Of a stretch of DNA of 64,000 nucleotides, positions 44,188 to 52,859 are shown piece by piece. The translations under genes were made by a program, and so were the position numbers. The notes under the pieces were generated by a model. The model was not told the DNA's origin, did no database searches, and saw only the letters and a list, made by a program, of their open reading frames with translations. The stretch comes from Candidatus Bathyarchaeota archaeon (lineage in GTDB: Archaea; Thermoproteota; Bathyarchaeia; Bathyarchaeales; Bathycorpusculaceae): positions 427,064-491,063 of the forward strand of contig JAOZIE010000023.1 in assembly GCA_026014485.1 (NCBI GenBank), given 5' to 3'. Numbering within the stretch: position 1 is the first letter of the stretch; every line of letters begins with the position of its first letter.

Positions 44188-45540
44188 TTGACTTTGTTGA
44201 AAGACGCTTGGTCCCTTGCTATCGAAACCTTAAGCTGGATTGAACTGAAAAAGCTCAGCGAACGCATGGCTTTAACCCGAACCGTGAAGCAACTTGGCGT
44301 ACGAGACCCCGACGCCGTCCGCTTAGGCTACGGGCTTGTGGTGGAAACGGAGCGACGCCGAAACCTCATAGACAAATTCATAAACAGCCAGCTAAAGCCC
44401 AAAACCATCGAAGAATTCAACATGGGTATCCAAGCGTTTCTTCGGCTTTACGTGTACCAGACCCGTGTAACCCGTAACTGGGCTGGTTTTGACCTTAAAG
44501 AAGCCGAGCACATAGCCCGACTGGGACGCGCCATTCTGGGCTGGAAAAACCTTCGGGATGTTGAGCCCTTCCTTGGGTTCCTTTTAACCCAGAAAATCGA
44601 GCCCATCCTGGAAGCGGCTAAAGACGAGGAGAAAGTTGCCCTCCAAACGTTCCATCCAACATGGTTCGTGAAGTACTGTGTTGACCTCTTTGGCAGGGCG
44701 GAAGCAGTTGCGTTTCTGGAAGGAAACATAACGCCGCCTGACACCTGCATCAGACTCAGCACCCTGCGTGCCAGCCAAGAGGAAATCGTGCAGAAACTCG
44801 AAGCTGAAGGCGTCAAGCTTGAAAAAGTTGAGCCGCTAAAGCACACCTACAAAGTGATAAGCACCCGCAGCCCACTTAACCGTATAGACAGCTACCGACT
44901 AGGCTTCTTCTACATTCAAGACAAAGCCAGCTGCTTTGCCGCTGAAGCAGCCGACCCCCAACCAGAATCCACCGTGCTAGACATCTGCGCTGCACCTGGA
45001 GCCAAAACCACCTACCTTGCCCAACTCATGCAGAACCAAGGCGACGTGTACTCGGTTGATTATTCGAGGCGGCGGATGCGGGTTTGGCGGCAAGAAGTCG
45101 GGCGCATGTGGGTAAACGTTGCCCAGCCCATTATCGCTGATGCCCGTAGCCCTCTGCCAGTCCACGTTGAAGCTGATGTGGTGATTTTGGACCCGCCATG
45201 TACCAGCACGGGTGTCTTTGCGAAGCTTCCCGCATCAAAGTGGCGTCTTTCACCCAAAAGCATCGAGAAGATGACGGACCTCCAGTGGATGATGATTAAC
45301 AACTGCGCGAGCATAGTCAAATCAGGTGGGTTTCTGGTTTATTCCACTTGTAGCATAACGGTTGAAGAGAATGAGGCGATTGTGGAGAAGCTTTTGGAGC
45401 GGCACCCCGAATTCAAGCTAGTGGAGATTGCTCCGCAGATGGGGTCGCCTGGGCTCCGCGGACTGGACAAGTGCCAAAGGCTTTACCCGCATATTCACCA
45501 TTGCAACGGCTTCTTCATCGCGAAGCTGCAAAAGAAATAG
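44188..45540 (+). CDS. RsmB/NOP2-family RNA m5C methyltransferase
   Basis: SAM-dependent cytosine-5 methylation of tRNA or rRNA. The N-terminal all-helical region (1-150) looks NusB-like. LDICAAPGAKTTYLAQLM is the SAM-binding motif I. VVILDPPCTSTG holds the PC motif with one catalytic cysteine and VYSTCSITVEENE the TC cysteine, the pair diagnostic of m5C RNA methyltransferases. NGFFIAKL is motif X. The frame is open from 44092, but a TTCTTATTAG TATA-like box near 44149-44158 places the transcript start near 44180, so a near-leaderless TTG at 44188 is likely (450 residues). Confidence 0.85.
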   Translation: MTLLKDAWSLAIETLSWIELKKLSERMALTRTVKQLGVRDPDAVRLGYGLVVETERRRNLIDKFINSQLKPKTIEEFNMGIQAFLRLYVYQTRVTRNWAGFDLKEAEHIARLGRAILGWKNLRDVEPFLGFLLTQKIEPILEAAKDEEKVALQTFHPTWFVKYCVDLFGRAEAVAFLEGNITPPDTCIRLSTLRASQEEIVQKLEAEGVKLEKVEPLKHTYKVISTRSPLNRIDSYRLGFFYIQDKASCFAAEAADPQPESTVLDICAAPGAKTTYLAQLMQNQGDVYSVDYSRRRMRVWRQEVGRMWVNVAQPIIADARSPLPVHVEADVVILDPPCTSTGVFAKLPASKWRLSPKSIEKMTDLQWMMINNCASIVKSGGFLVYSTCSITVEENEAIVEKLLERHPEFKLVEIAPQMGSPGLRGLDKCQRLYPHIHHCNGFFIAKLQKK

Positions 45541-45616
45541 CGTGGGGCACCTGATTTTTCGGAAAGACAAAAAAGCAGCATCAACATCAGAGTGTTAGCA
45601 AAAGAGGCTCTGTGGA

Positions 45617-45826
45617 ATGAAGAACCCAAAAACGAATATGTTGATTGCTTCAATTATCGGCGCAGCAATCGGAGTCTACTACACCACAATGCTAAATCCC
45701 CTAAACAATTACTATATGTTCGTCATGCTCTTCGCACTAATTGGAATATGCCTCGCCAACGTTGCGCTGCTGATGCTGCGCTCGATTTACGAGTGGTTCG
45801 AACAACGCTACCCAACCACAAACTAG
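45617..45826 (+). CDS. Small two-helix membrane protein
   Basis: The 69-residue protein has two membrane helices (about 7-24 and 33-54) joined by a short polar turn (NPLNNYY), and a tail with EWFEQRYP. No family recognised. ATG 45617 has only a weak ribosome binding site (GAGGCTC about 9 nt upstream). Copy B of the dispersed 110-bp element starts 31 bp after its stop. Confidence 0.5.
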   Translation: MKNPKTNMLIASIIGAAIGVYYTTMLNPLNNYYMFVMLFALIGICLANVALLMLRSIYEWFEQRYPTTN

Positions 45827-45856
45827 CCCCACACTCAAACAACAAGAGCCCAACAG

Positions 45857-45966
45857 CCATTTTCCCCCAAAAACACCCGTTTCCCGCCATTTTTACACGC
45901 AACAAAAGCCCAAAATGCAACCAGAAGCAAAAAAGCAACCCAAACCAAACCCCGCAGAAAACGAGG
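45857..45966 (-). repeat. Dispersed 110-bp intergenic element, copy B
   Basis: Reverse-orientation copy of the element at 8103-8212, with four mismatches all within 13 bp, in the second half. It lies in the gap between a plus-strand small membrane gene and a minus-strand gene that ends 34 bp away, so both copies are strictly intergenic and near gene 3' ends. Confidence 0.85.
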
Positions 45967-46000
45967 AGGGGAGGGTAAACGAAAAGGTGCAGAGCGCAAA

Positions 46001-46534
46001 TCAGTTGGCTGCTTGTCCGTTGGGCTTGGTCATCTTTTTGATGAATCCTTTCACGGCTTCGTCTGCGCCATAGACGATTAAGCGTCCATCCTTTTCAGGT
46101 CGAAAACTCAGCTTCGCCTCCGTTGCCATCTGCTCCAGCTTCTCCAGCGGCAACTCCTCGATTGGCTCCACGCGAATCCACCTTTGGTTTCGTGGAACGC
46201 CTGGAATCATCCGCATTTTCTCTTCAGGTTCCGCCACGCATACGCAGCTATCGCAGCTAGCCAAATCCAGCTCCGTAAGCCACTTCTCCACCTGTTCTGC
46301 AGGGAAATGGTTACCTGTTTCTGTAATCACGTACGCTTCCACCATACCCAGATACTTGTCGATTTTGGGTTCCGTTTCGCCTCTTGCACGGGCATCCGTT
46401 TTCTCGATTTTCATGAGGGTTCTTGCAGACTTCAAGTCGGACATGACATTCGCTGGGATTTCTAAGCCCTTCTTCCGCAACTCAACAATGATTTCTTCAA
46501 GAAGCTTGGATTTAGCAACATGACTTTGACTCAC
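46001..46534 (-). CDS. Conserved archaeal protein, DUF2096-like
   Basis: The 177-residue, predicted soluble protein begins with a helical KLLEEIIVELRKKGLEIPANVMSDLKSARTLM segment, which resembles archaeal DUF2096 proteins. The middle has CDSCVC (two CxxC-like cysteines, possibly a metal site) and a conserved-looking GVPRNQRWIRVEP stretch. The C-terminal part is alpha/beta (RLIVYGADEAVKGFIKKM). No enzymatic motif. It stands alone between a dispersed repeat and a Nudix gene. Confidence 0.55.
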   Translation of the reverse strand: MSQSHVAKSKLLEEIIVELRKKGLEIPANVMSDLKSARTLMKIEKTDARARGETEPKIDKYLGMVEAYVITETGNHFPAEQVEKWLTELDLASCDSCVCVAEPEEKMRMIPGVPRNQRWIRVEPIEELPLEKLEQMATEAKLSFRPEKDGRLIVYGADEAVKGFIKKMTKPNGQAAN

Positions 46535-46704
46535 GCAGATTCACCACAAAAGCTAAACTGACACAGCATTAATAAACCGTACCCGCAAACCACCGCAACC
46601 AAGAATAGCAAAAATTTCTGCAATCCCCAACTTTCCAGCTGCTTAACTTTTAAGGGGTCCGCAACGAAATCTTACGCTATACCCTCTGACGGTTTAAGCT
46701 GCCC

Positions 46705-47265
46705 CTACTGCGTTTTGAGGTGCTCCACGGTTTCTGCGAATTCACTTAGCATTTGGTAGGTCATGCCCCAAACAACCGCGTTGGGAAGCATAAAAGCTGG
46801 GACTTCGCCGAGGTGGGAAACCACGATTGTGCCCCTGCTCTGGGCAATTTTCTCGTAGGGAACCCACATGTGGCTTTCCAGTTCTGTGCGGTTCAACACG
46901 ATTTGCGGCGTCTTTTCCAGCTCAAAAACGAAAGGAATAACCAGAAAGCCGCTTCCAATCAACGGTTTGGCCGCGCCAAGAACCCCCAGAAAACGGCTAT
47001 GCGCAAGGTTGATGCCTGTTTCCTCGAAGGTTTCGCGGATTGCCGTTTCCCTCAGCGTTGCATCTTGGGGTTCACGTTTTCCGCCTGGCAACGCCATCTG
47101 CCCCGACCAAACGTCTTTTGCGCGGACGGCACGTTTGACGAGGAGAACCTCAAAGTCGCCTTTTTCTGGTTTAAGAATGAGCGCTACAGCTGCGTTTGCA
47201 TCTTGCTCTACGCTTTGCGGCTTAAGCTTAGCTGGCAACTTCTGCAAGGTTTCCGCCGTGACCAT
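46705..47265 (-). CDS. Nudix hydrolase, NudL/CoA-diphosphatase-like
   Basis: LPGGKREPQDATLRETAIRE (59-78) followed by TFEETGI (79-85) is the Nudix box in the GGK.E..D...TA.RET.EE.GI form seen in NudL/NUDT7-like enzymes that hydrolyse CoA and related nucleotide diphosphates. GQMALPGG just before it is likewise typical of that branch. At 186 residues it is a single-domain protein. The REXXEE core glutamates that bind magnesium are intact. Substrate assignment is by family resemblance. Confidence 0.82.
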   Translation of the reverse strand: MVTAETLQKLPAKLKPQSVEQDANAAVALILKPEKGDFEVLLVKRAVRAKDVWSGQMALPGGKREPQDATLRETAIRETFEETGINLAHSRFLGVLGAAKPLIGSGFLVIPFVFELEKTPQIVLNRTELESHMWVPYEKIAQSRGTIVVSHLGEVPAFMLPNAVVWGMTYQMLSEFAETVEHLKTQ

Positions 47266-47462
47266 CCTGATTCGTCTCGCTACGATGATTTTCCTTCTAT
47301 AACCCCCGTATTTATAGATTCAACCCAAAAATAGAATTTGCCTTTGGCACTAAAATTCCGTGTCTAAGCAAACTTAGCCATGGATCTCCAATGGAAACCC
47401 CAAAAATTGCGAAGAATGGTTTTTCTTTTGCTTTTACCTACAGGTTATAGAGTGACTTTACT

Positions 47463-48326
47463 GTGCCTTTGATTTCAAGCTTTGACCCGTGGCGAAGTGG
47501 CATGTGCACCTGCCCCCCAAAGCTGACCCTGAACCCCTACAGCGGGTGCGACCACGATTGCGTCTACTGCTACGCCAGCAGCTACGTCCAAAACTTTAGC
47601 CAGTGTCGACCCAAAAAGGATTTGTTGACGGCGTTGAAGCGGGAAGCGGCCAAGCTCAAAGGCGAAGTTGTCTCCATTTCTAATTCTTCTGACCCTTACC
47701 CACGCGCCGAAGCAAACGCTGGGTTAACACGGCGGTGCCTCGAAATCCTGTCGGGGAACAACTGCCGAATCCAAATAATCACCAAAAGCAACCTCGTCAC
47801 GCGGGACGATGACCTTCTCGCAGAAGTGCCCTCTGCCGTGGCTTTGACGATAACAACCGACGACGACCACTTAGCAAGCATCCTTGAACCTCATGCGCCT
47901 TCAGCCACAGAACGCATTCGCGCCGCGCAAGATTTAGTCCGCAAAGGCATCCCCGTATCGGTGCGCATAGACCCAATTATCCCACTGGTAAACGAAGACC
48001 CCGACAAGTTAATCGCCACCTTAGCAGACATCGGCGTGCGGCACATCACCAGCTCCACCTACAAGCCTAAACCTGACAACTGGCGCCGCCTCAGCCAAGC
48101 CCTGCCCGCGGTCGCCGAAAAACTTAAGCCGCTATACTTCCAACAGGGAGAACGCATAGGCGGAAACACACTTTTGTCCCGAGACCTGCGGCTTAAACTG
48201 CTGTCAAACGTGCGGGATTTGGCGTCGGCGAAGGGCATCAAGTTTGGCGTCTGCCGCGAAGGCTTACCCAAGCTTAACACAGCAGCTTGCGACGGTTCAT
48301 GGTTGATTCCGCCTGCGACGAGGTGA
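47463..48326 (+). CDS. Radical SAM protein of the SplB/Rv2578c type
   Basis: NPYSGCDHDCVYCYASSYV (residues 23-41) has the CxxxCxYC cluster in the context typical of COG1533 proteins related to spore photoproduct lyase. VSISNSSDPYPRAEANAGLTR matches the conserved SxxTDxYqP-like region. VSVRIDPIIPLVNED is also characteristic. At 287 residues it lacks extra domains. The DNA polymerase IV gene starts 6 bp after its stop, so the operon context suggests DNA repair or damage tolerance. Direct photoproduct repair is not proven for this branch. Confidence 0.82.
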   Translation: MPLISSFDPWRSGMCTCPPKLTLNPYSGCDHDCVYCYASSYVQNFSQCRPKKDLLTALKREAAKLKGEVVSISNSSDPYPRAEANAGLTRRCLEILSGNNCRIQIITKSNLVTRDDDLLAEVPSAVALTITTDDDHLASILEPHAPSATERIRAAQDLVRKGIPVSVRIDPIIPLVNEDPDKLIATLADIGVRHITSSTYKPKPDNWRRLSQALPAVAEKLKPLYFQQGERIGGNTLLSRDLRLKLLSNVRDLASAKGIKFGVCREGLPKLNTAACDGSWLIPPATR

Positions 48327-48332
48327 CTGAGT

Positions 48333-49448
48333 GTGGTGCCAACTCAAGCTCGAATTGTGATGCTGGTGGACTTGGACTACTTCTTTGCCCAGTGCGAGGA
48401 ACTCCGCAACCCCGCCCTGAAAGGAAAACCCGTTGTGGTGGGCATGTACAGTGGGCGCACGGAAACCAGCGGCGCAGTCAGCACCAGCAACTACTTGGCG
48501 CGGGAATTCGGCGTCAAATCAGGGATTCCGCTATTTCTAGCGCAGAAGCGGCTGGAAGGTAAAGACGCAGTTTTCCTACCCGTAGACTACGACTACTACC
48601 AGCAACTCTCAGACAAAATAATGTCCCTGCTACGGTCGTTTTCGGATGTTCTGGAGCAAGCTAGCATAGACGAAGCCTACTTGGACGTAACCAAAAAAAC
48701 CGAGGGCACCTACGAAAAAGCAGAAGCTCAAGCTCAGGAAATGAAGGCAACCGTTAAGCGGGAAGTCGGCGTCACCTTCTCTGTAGGCATCGCCCCAAAC
48801 AAGCTCATCGCCAAAATCGCCTCGAACGTACACAAGCCCGACGGAGTCACCGTGGTTCGCCCCGAACAGGTCAAAGCGTTCCTTTTGCCCCTGCCAGTGG
48901 ACGCGATTTTGGGCGTGGGAAAGAAAACCGTGGCGAAGATGTCCGAGATGGGCATAAAAACTGTGGGCGACCTCGCCAAATTCGATGTGCAGCGGCTGGT
49001 TGAGGTTTTCGGCAAAACTCTAGGCGTGTATTTCCACAATGCAGCCCACGGCGTAGACAACGACCCCGTGCAGGAAGCAGGCGAAGCTGAATCCATAGGC
49101 CGAATGGGCACACTCAAAGAGGACAGCCGCGACCTTGACTTCATCATGGAGAAAATTAACCAGCAAATAGAAGAGGTTTACGTGGAGTTTACGCAGAAAA
49201 GCCTGCTTTATCGCCAAGTCGGAATAACCGCCGTCATGACAGATTTATCTGCCAAAAGCCGCTCCAAGACGCTGGAAAAACCCGCCAAAGACAAAGAAAC
49301 CATACACAAAGCAGCATGGGAACTCTTCGAAAAATATTTGGGTGAAACCGACATGGAAATCCGACGGGTAGGCGTCAGGGTCGCAAGCTTCTCCAAAGAA
49401 GAGCCCCAGCAGCAACTGCTCACCCGCTTCTTCCAACCCAAACCCTGA
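48333..49448 (+). CDS. dinB: DNA polymerase IV (Y family) with C-terminal PIP box
   Basis: Translesion polymerase, 371 residues, of Dpo4/DinB type. MLVDLDYFFAQCEE is the first catalytic motif with metal-binding aspartates. GAVSTSNYLAREFGVKSGIP and QASIDEAYLDVT (SIDE motif) complete the palm. VGIAPNKLIAKIASNVHKPDG follows, and the little-finger domain occupies the last third. The C-terminus ends QQLLTRFFQPKP, a perfect Qxx(L)xxFF PCNA-binding box. Start is GTG 48333, 6 bp after the SplB-like gene. Confidence 0.95.
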   Translation: MVPTQARIVMLVDLDYFFAQCEELRNPALKGKPVVVGMYSGRTETSGAVSTSNYLAREFGVKSGIPLFLAQKRLEGKDAVFLPVDYDYYQQLSDKIMSLLRSFSDVLEQASIDEAYLDVTKKTEGTYEKAEAQAQEMKATVKREVGVTFSVGIAPNKLIAKIASNVHKPDGVTVVRPEQVKAFLLPLPVDAILGVGKKTVAKMSEMGIKTVGDLAKFDVQRLVEVFGKTLGVYFHNAAHGVDNDPVQEAGEAESIGRMGTLKEDSRDLDFIMEKINQQIEEVYVEFTQKSLLYRQVGITAVMTDLSAKSRSKTLEKPAKDKETIHKAAWELFEKYLGETDMEIRRVGVRVASFSKEEPQQQLLTRFFQPKP

Positions 49449-49501
49449 ACGCCAGCAAACTTTATTTTTCCGCTGTCCGCTCAGTTATAGCGGGGTTCTG
49501 T

Positions 49502-50098
49502 TTGTTTTCTGAAAAGTCACAAGAGAAAAAGCTGCCGCCTGGGCAATCGCCGATTAAGCGGATTCCACGGTGGAGCATTGACCATCTAGGCATCACCAAG
49601 GTTAATCCGCATTTGACGCTGGAAACCTACACCTTAACCATCGACGGCGAAGTCGAAAATCCCGTAAAGCTCAGCTGGAAGGATTTTGCGGCGCTTCCGT
49701 TTGTGGTTTCCGTTAGCGATTTTCACTGCGTGGAAGGCTGGAGCGTGCGGGATTGCCGCTGGGAAGGCGTGCGCCTAAGCGAAATAGAGAGCCTCGTCAA
49801 GCCACGGGCGGTTGCTAAAGCAGTGACTTTTGAATCCGCTGACTCCTACACAACCTCGCTTTTCCGTGAGGAACTGGCAGGAAACGATGTGCTCTTAGCC
49901 TACAGGCTCAATGGGAAACCGCTTGAGGAAGGCTACGGCTTTCCCGTGCGGCTAGTGGTGCCCCGCAAGTATGCCTACAAAAGTGCGTTGTGGGTGGTGC
50001 ATGTGCGGTTCACGCGGGAAAAAGAGCTGGGCTTTTGGGAGCGCCGAGGCTACAGCGACACGGCGGATGTCTGGAAAAACGACCGTTTCAGGCGGTAA
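49502..50098 (+). CDS. Sulfite-oxidase-fold molybdopterin oxidoreductase (YedY/MsrP-like)
   Basis: The 198-residue protein has the SUOX/YedY molybdopterin domain: YTLTIDGEVENPVKLSWKDF, then DFHCVEGWSVRDCRWEGV with the molybdenum-ligating cysteine in HCVEGWS, and YGFPVRLVVPRKYAYKSALWV. No signal peptide or Tat motif is visible, unlike bacterial YedY, so it may be cytosolic. No heme domain. It would need the molybdenum or tungsten cofactor made with MoeA (5.5-8.0 kb). TTG 49502 is the assumed start. Substrate unknown. Confidence 0.82.
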   Translation: MFSEKSQEKKLPPGQSPIKRIPRWSIDHLGITKVNPHLTLETYTLTIDGEVENPVKLSWKDFAALPFVVSVSDFHCVEGWSVRDCRWEGVRLSEIESLVKPRAVAKAVTFESADSYTTSLFREELAGNDVLLAYRLNGKPLEEGYGFPVRLVVPRKYAYKSALWVVHVRFTREKELGFWERRGYSDTADVWKNDRFRR

Positions 50099-50212
50099 AC
50101 CCGCAAAGCGCCTCATAGAGCATCCATTTTGCGCTCTACGCGGCACACAAGCTTTATTAGGTAAATTAAACACTGCTGTTGTTCCCTGTGTAAAATGAAG
50201 GAGGCAAAAGAT

Positions 50213-50371
50213 TTGGTGCAAAAAACAGAATCAAAAGTTGACGTCTACACCTCAAGACACGTTCAACTGATTCCCATAAACGCTGTAGACATAGACAGCA
50301 AACCCAGCAGCGCATCTGCTGTAAGAAAGAAAAAACAAGCAGACGAACCACTTTACATAGACCGAATATAA
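50213..50371 (+). CDS. 52-residue basic protein of unknown function
   Basis: A perfect AAGGAGG (50198-50204) lies 8 nt before TTG 50213 (GTG 50216 is an alternative). A GCTTTATTAGG TATA box at 50149-50159 puts the transcript start near 50178. A hairpin plus T-run (50379-50402) follows the TAA by 8 bp. The protein begins MVQKTESKVDVYTSRHVQLI and has a basic RKKK patch and an ending PLYIDRI. It thus has promoter, ribosome binding site, frame and terminator of its own. No family recognised. Confidence 0.7.
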   Translation: MVQKTESKVDVYTSRHVQLIPINAVDIDSKPSSASAVRKKKQADEPLYIDRI

Positions 50372-50378
50372 AACCCAC

Positions 50379-50402
50379 GGAAGGCTCTAACCAGAGTCTT
50401 CC
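50379..50402 (+). terminator. Hairpin terminator after small basic-protein gene
   Basis: GGAAGGCTCT-AACC-AGAGTCTTCC forms a near-perfect 10-bp stem with a four-base loop and one G-T pair, followed by CCTCTTTT. Confidence 0.65.
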
Positions 50403-50478
50403 CCTCTTTTGGAAATCGTGCTTTTTCATCGGAAATCGTTTTTATATCCAAATGCTCCCTTAAAGTTGGGGCTTAATC

Positions 50479-50931
50479 TTGCAGTTCACCGAAGCAAAAA
50501 TGGGACGCATCTTCATCCTTAGATTACACGACGGCGACCACCTGCCCGATGTCCTCGAAAACTTTGCTGAGCAACATAGCATCAGCAGTGCCCTTTGCTT
50601 TTTGGTAGGCGGCGTCAAAGAGAACGGACGCGTAGTCGTGGGACCAAAAAACCCCAAGAGCGACGCATTCCCCGTGGAGCCAGTTGTGACCCTGCTTGGC
50701 GGCGTAAGCGAAGCCTGCGGCGTAGGCACCATATTCCTAAATGAGGAGGGCAAACCGAAACTGCACATGCATGCAGGTTTTGGCAGGGGCGAAAGACCGC
50801 TTGTGGGCTGCGTGCGTATGGGCGTGGATGTCTGGCAGATAGGCGAAGTCGTAGTTCTAGAGTTGGCAAATGCCAAAGCAGAACGCGTCGCGGATCCAAA
50901 AACGGGTTTTGAATTACTCGAAGTCCGCTAA
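50479..50931 (+). CDS. PPC/DUF296 domain protein
   Basis: The 150-residue protein consists of one PPC (plants and prokaryotes conserved, DUF296) domain: RLHDGDHLPDVLENFAEQH, GGVKENGRVVVGPKN, LLGGVS, and HMHAGFGRGERPLVGCVRMG. Histidines in LHMHAGFG may bind metal. In plants the domain is linked to AT-hook DNA-binding proteins; prokaryotic forms are stand-alone and of unknown role. TTG 50479 follows a strong TATA box (TTTTTATATCC at about 50439-50449). Confidence 0.82.
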   Translation: MQFTEAKMGRIFILRLHDGDHLPDVLENFAEQHSISSALCFLVGGVKENGRVVVGPKNPKSDAFPVEPVVTLLGGVSEACGVGTIFLNEEGKPKLHMHAGFGRGERPLVGCVRMGVDVWQIGEVVVLELANAKAERVADPKTGFELLEVR

Positions 50932-50964
50932 GACAAACAAGATTCACATCTGAAATAGATGTGC

Positions 50965-51714
50965 CTATCGTCTTAGTCTCCATTTTTTCCTTATTCTGGT
51001 TGCGAACTCGACAATAGCTATGCCGACAAAGGCGCATACTATGCCGTTTGCGACTTCCGCTGAAAGGCTCATATACATTGACTGGTGACTGCTGGCGTAC
51101 TGGCTCAGGTGAACGGTCGGCGTTGAAAGGGTCACTACTGGATTCACTTTAGTCAACATCATGGTAACAAGGAGAGACAGCAACAAAGCAAGCGTCACCA
51201 GAGCTGGTTTGAATAAGTCATACATGTCGTGTGAATGCGTACGTTTCACAGTCAGCAGCCACATCACTATCCCCGGTGCAAGCAAAGCATACGCTGAAAA
51301 GCATACCGATATGATGCTGAACCCCGCAACTGGAATCCCAAAGTTTTGCTGTGACAAAAACGCGCTAAAAAGAAAAACTGGATTTAGCAGGGTTAACGCG
51401 GCTCCCGCCAGACCTATAAGGGCGGCATCAGCCATGCCAAGGGGCATCTGCGTGTTTTTCTTTTCTGGGAATTTTTGAAGAAAATCAGCTGCTAACTGCC
51501 CTTTCTCGGTTAAGTTGTACTTGCCGTTTTTGTCCTTCTTAATTAGGTCGCCCAGAATTTTTAGGTGGTAGTTGAATTTTTCTGTGTTTGAGACTTCAGC
51601 AGTGTTCATCAATTCGCCGTAAGCCAAACCCTTTTCTTCACTGAGTGCGAGAATGATTTTGCGCCGTATTGGATGTTTCAAGACATCGTTGAAGGATTCA
51701 AAGTCCACGCCCAA
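50965..51714 (-). CDS. Membrane-anchored winged-helix (ArsR-like) transcription regulator
   Basis: Residues 1-85 form a winged-helix DNA-binding domain: VLKHPIRRKIILALSEEKGLAYGELMNTAEVSNTEKFNYHLKILGDLIKKDKNGKYNLTEKG, typical of archaeal ArsR-like regulators. The rest (95-235) has four membrane helices, so DNA binding may be tied to a membrane or cell-surface signal. TTG 51714 has GAGG upstream. The promoter contains TTGACTAA and TTAGTCAA half-sites (51762-51792), the same words as in the operators of two surface-protein transcription units. This makes it the prime candidate regulator of those genes, with autoregulation. That link is inference. Confidence 0.8.
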   Translation of the reverse strand: MGVDFESFNDVLKHPIRRKIILALSEEKGLAYGELMNTAEVSNTEKFNYHLKILGDLIKKDKNGKYNLTEKGQLAADFLQKFPEKKNTQMPLGMADAALIGLAGAALTLLNPVFLFSAFLSQQNFGIPVAGFSIISVCFSAYALLAPGIVMWLLTVKRTHSHDMYDLFKPALVTLALLLSLLVTMMLTKVNPVVTLSTPTVHLSQYASSHQSMYMSLSAEVANGIVCAFVGIAIVEFATRIRKKWRLRR

Positions 51715-51761
51715 TTTGTATGCCTCTTTAAGACTGGAGATGTTGGGCTTGATAAGCGTAC

Positions 51762-51792
51762 TTGACTAAAACACTTATCAAAATTTAGTCAA
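51762..51792 (-). promoter_or_regulatory. Everted half-sites in the promoter of the membrane-anchored regulator
   Basis: TTGACTAA (51762-51769) and TTAGTCAA (51785-51792) are 15 bp apart and lie just upstream of a TATA-like CTTATCAAG on the minus strand (about 51749-51757). The words are those of the 9-kb and 35-kb operators, but their order is inverted relative to the full palindrome. Confidence 0.6.
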
Positions 51793-51811
51793 ACCAAAAC
51801 CCAAAAGGAAC

Positions 51812-52768
51812 CTACGTTAGCTCTAGGGTTCCTGCAACGCGGAGTTTACCGCCCTCTAGATAGGTCAGCACTGCCCTGTCTCCCGTGCGGTAGACAAGCT
51901 CCTTTTCCAGCGTCAAAGTTACGGTGGGTTTGCGCCAGTCCCCTTCGTCTGTGACTTCTTCGACTTTGCTGTTGAGGAACTGCATCCAGTGACCAACATG
52001 CAGAACCATGTCCGCTTTCAGAGGCGTCTGCCAATACTTCACCAGCGAGGCTTGTGCCTTCAACGTTTTTGCAGCTTTCACTGAGGGGTCATTTGTCAAT
52101 ACGGCGCCTCGGTCCACGTCTTTTACCTCCACGTTTTTAACAGCAAGCCCCACCCTGTCGCCTTCAACTGCCAAGTCGAAGTCGTCGTCGTGCTTCTGGA
52201 TTGACCGAATCTGGGTTGTTTTTCCGTCTGGAAGCACCTTCATGGAGGCGTGTTTGGTTACGTTGCCGTTTACGACTACGCCAAGAACGACCACGCCGAC
52301 GCCTTTTACGCTGAACGAGTGGTCAACAGGCACGGTTCCGACCTCTGCTTGGGCGGGTTTCTGTTTGGCAGCTTCCTCCAGCAGTTTCTCCCTGAGAACG
52401 TTGGGGTCGTCTGGCAGAAACTCGAATTTTTCCAGTATGGTGCCTTTGATGAGGGGCTCCATTTTTTCCTTGGGCACGTAGTTTCTGAGTATAAAGTACC
52501 CGCTGCATATACCGCAGCATTGTAACATGACAAGGCTTTCCCCCAGTGTTGCTGATAATTCATCTACCACAACAACGGCAGTCTTGGCTTCAGAGACGGC
52601 GAAGAACAGGGGTGCAAGCCTCTCTGGATACCGCATAGGCTCAATTAAGGTAACTGTGTCTTCTCCCTTCTTCAAATTGTACAACGTAATGTCTGTGGAC
52701 GTGCCCTTTTTGGCTAACGTGCCGCTGTAGCCTTGCACGCCCAGAACTGCAACTATCAAGTTACCCAT
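51812..52768 (-). CDS. EF-Tu/SelB-like protein with degenerate GTPase domain
   Basis: With start ATG 52768 (GAGG 9 nt upstream) the protein has 318 residues. The N-terminal half follows the outline of a translation-factor G domain (NLIVAVLGVQGYSGTLAKKGTSTDI, later TAVVVVDELSATLGE), but the P-loop GxxxxGK(S/T) and the DxxG motif are missing, so GTP hydrolysis is unlikely. The C-terminal half is a beta-barrel like domain 2 of EF-Tu/SelB (DHSFSVKGVGVVVLGVVVNGNVTKH, RSIQKHDDDFDLAVEGDRVGLAVK). It resembles archaeal SelB-like proteins (aSelBL) found in organisms without selenocysteine. Role unknown. Confidence 0.7.
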   Translation of the reverse strand: MGNLIVAVLGVQGYSGTLAKKGTSTDITLYNLKKGEDTVTLIEPMRYPERLAPLFFAVSEAKTAVVVVDELSATLGESLVMLQCCGICSGYFILRNYVPKEKMEPLIKGTILEKFEFLPDDPNVLREKLLEEAAKQKPAQAEVGTVPVDHSFSVKGVGVVVLGVVVNGNVTKHASMKVLPDGKTTQIRSIQKHDDDFDLAVEGDRVGLAVKNVEVKDVDRGAVLTNDPSVKAAKTLKAQASLVKYWQTPLKADMVLHVGHWMQFLNSKVEEVTDEGDWRKPTVTLTLEKELVYRTGDRAVLTYLEGGKLRVAGTLELT

Positions 52769-52859
52769 ACACGGATGCCTCGCGAGCATTGGCACCACAC
52801 GCGCGTGCAAGATAAGGGTTATGGCACAAGAAAAACCGACGCTAACGTGGCAAGATAAC

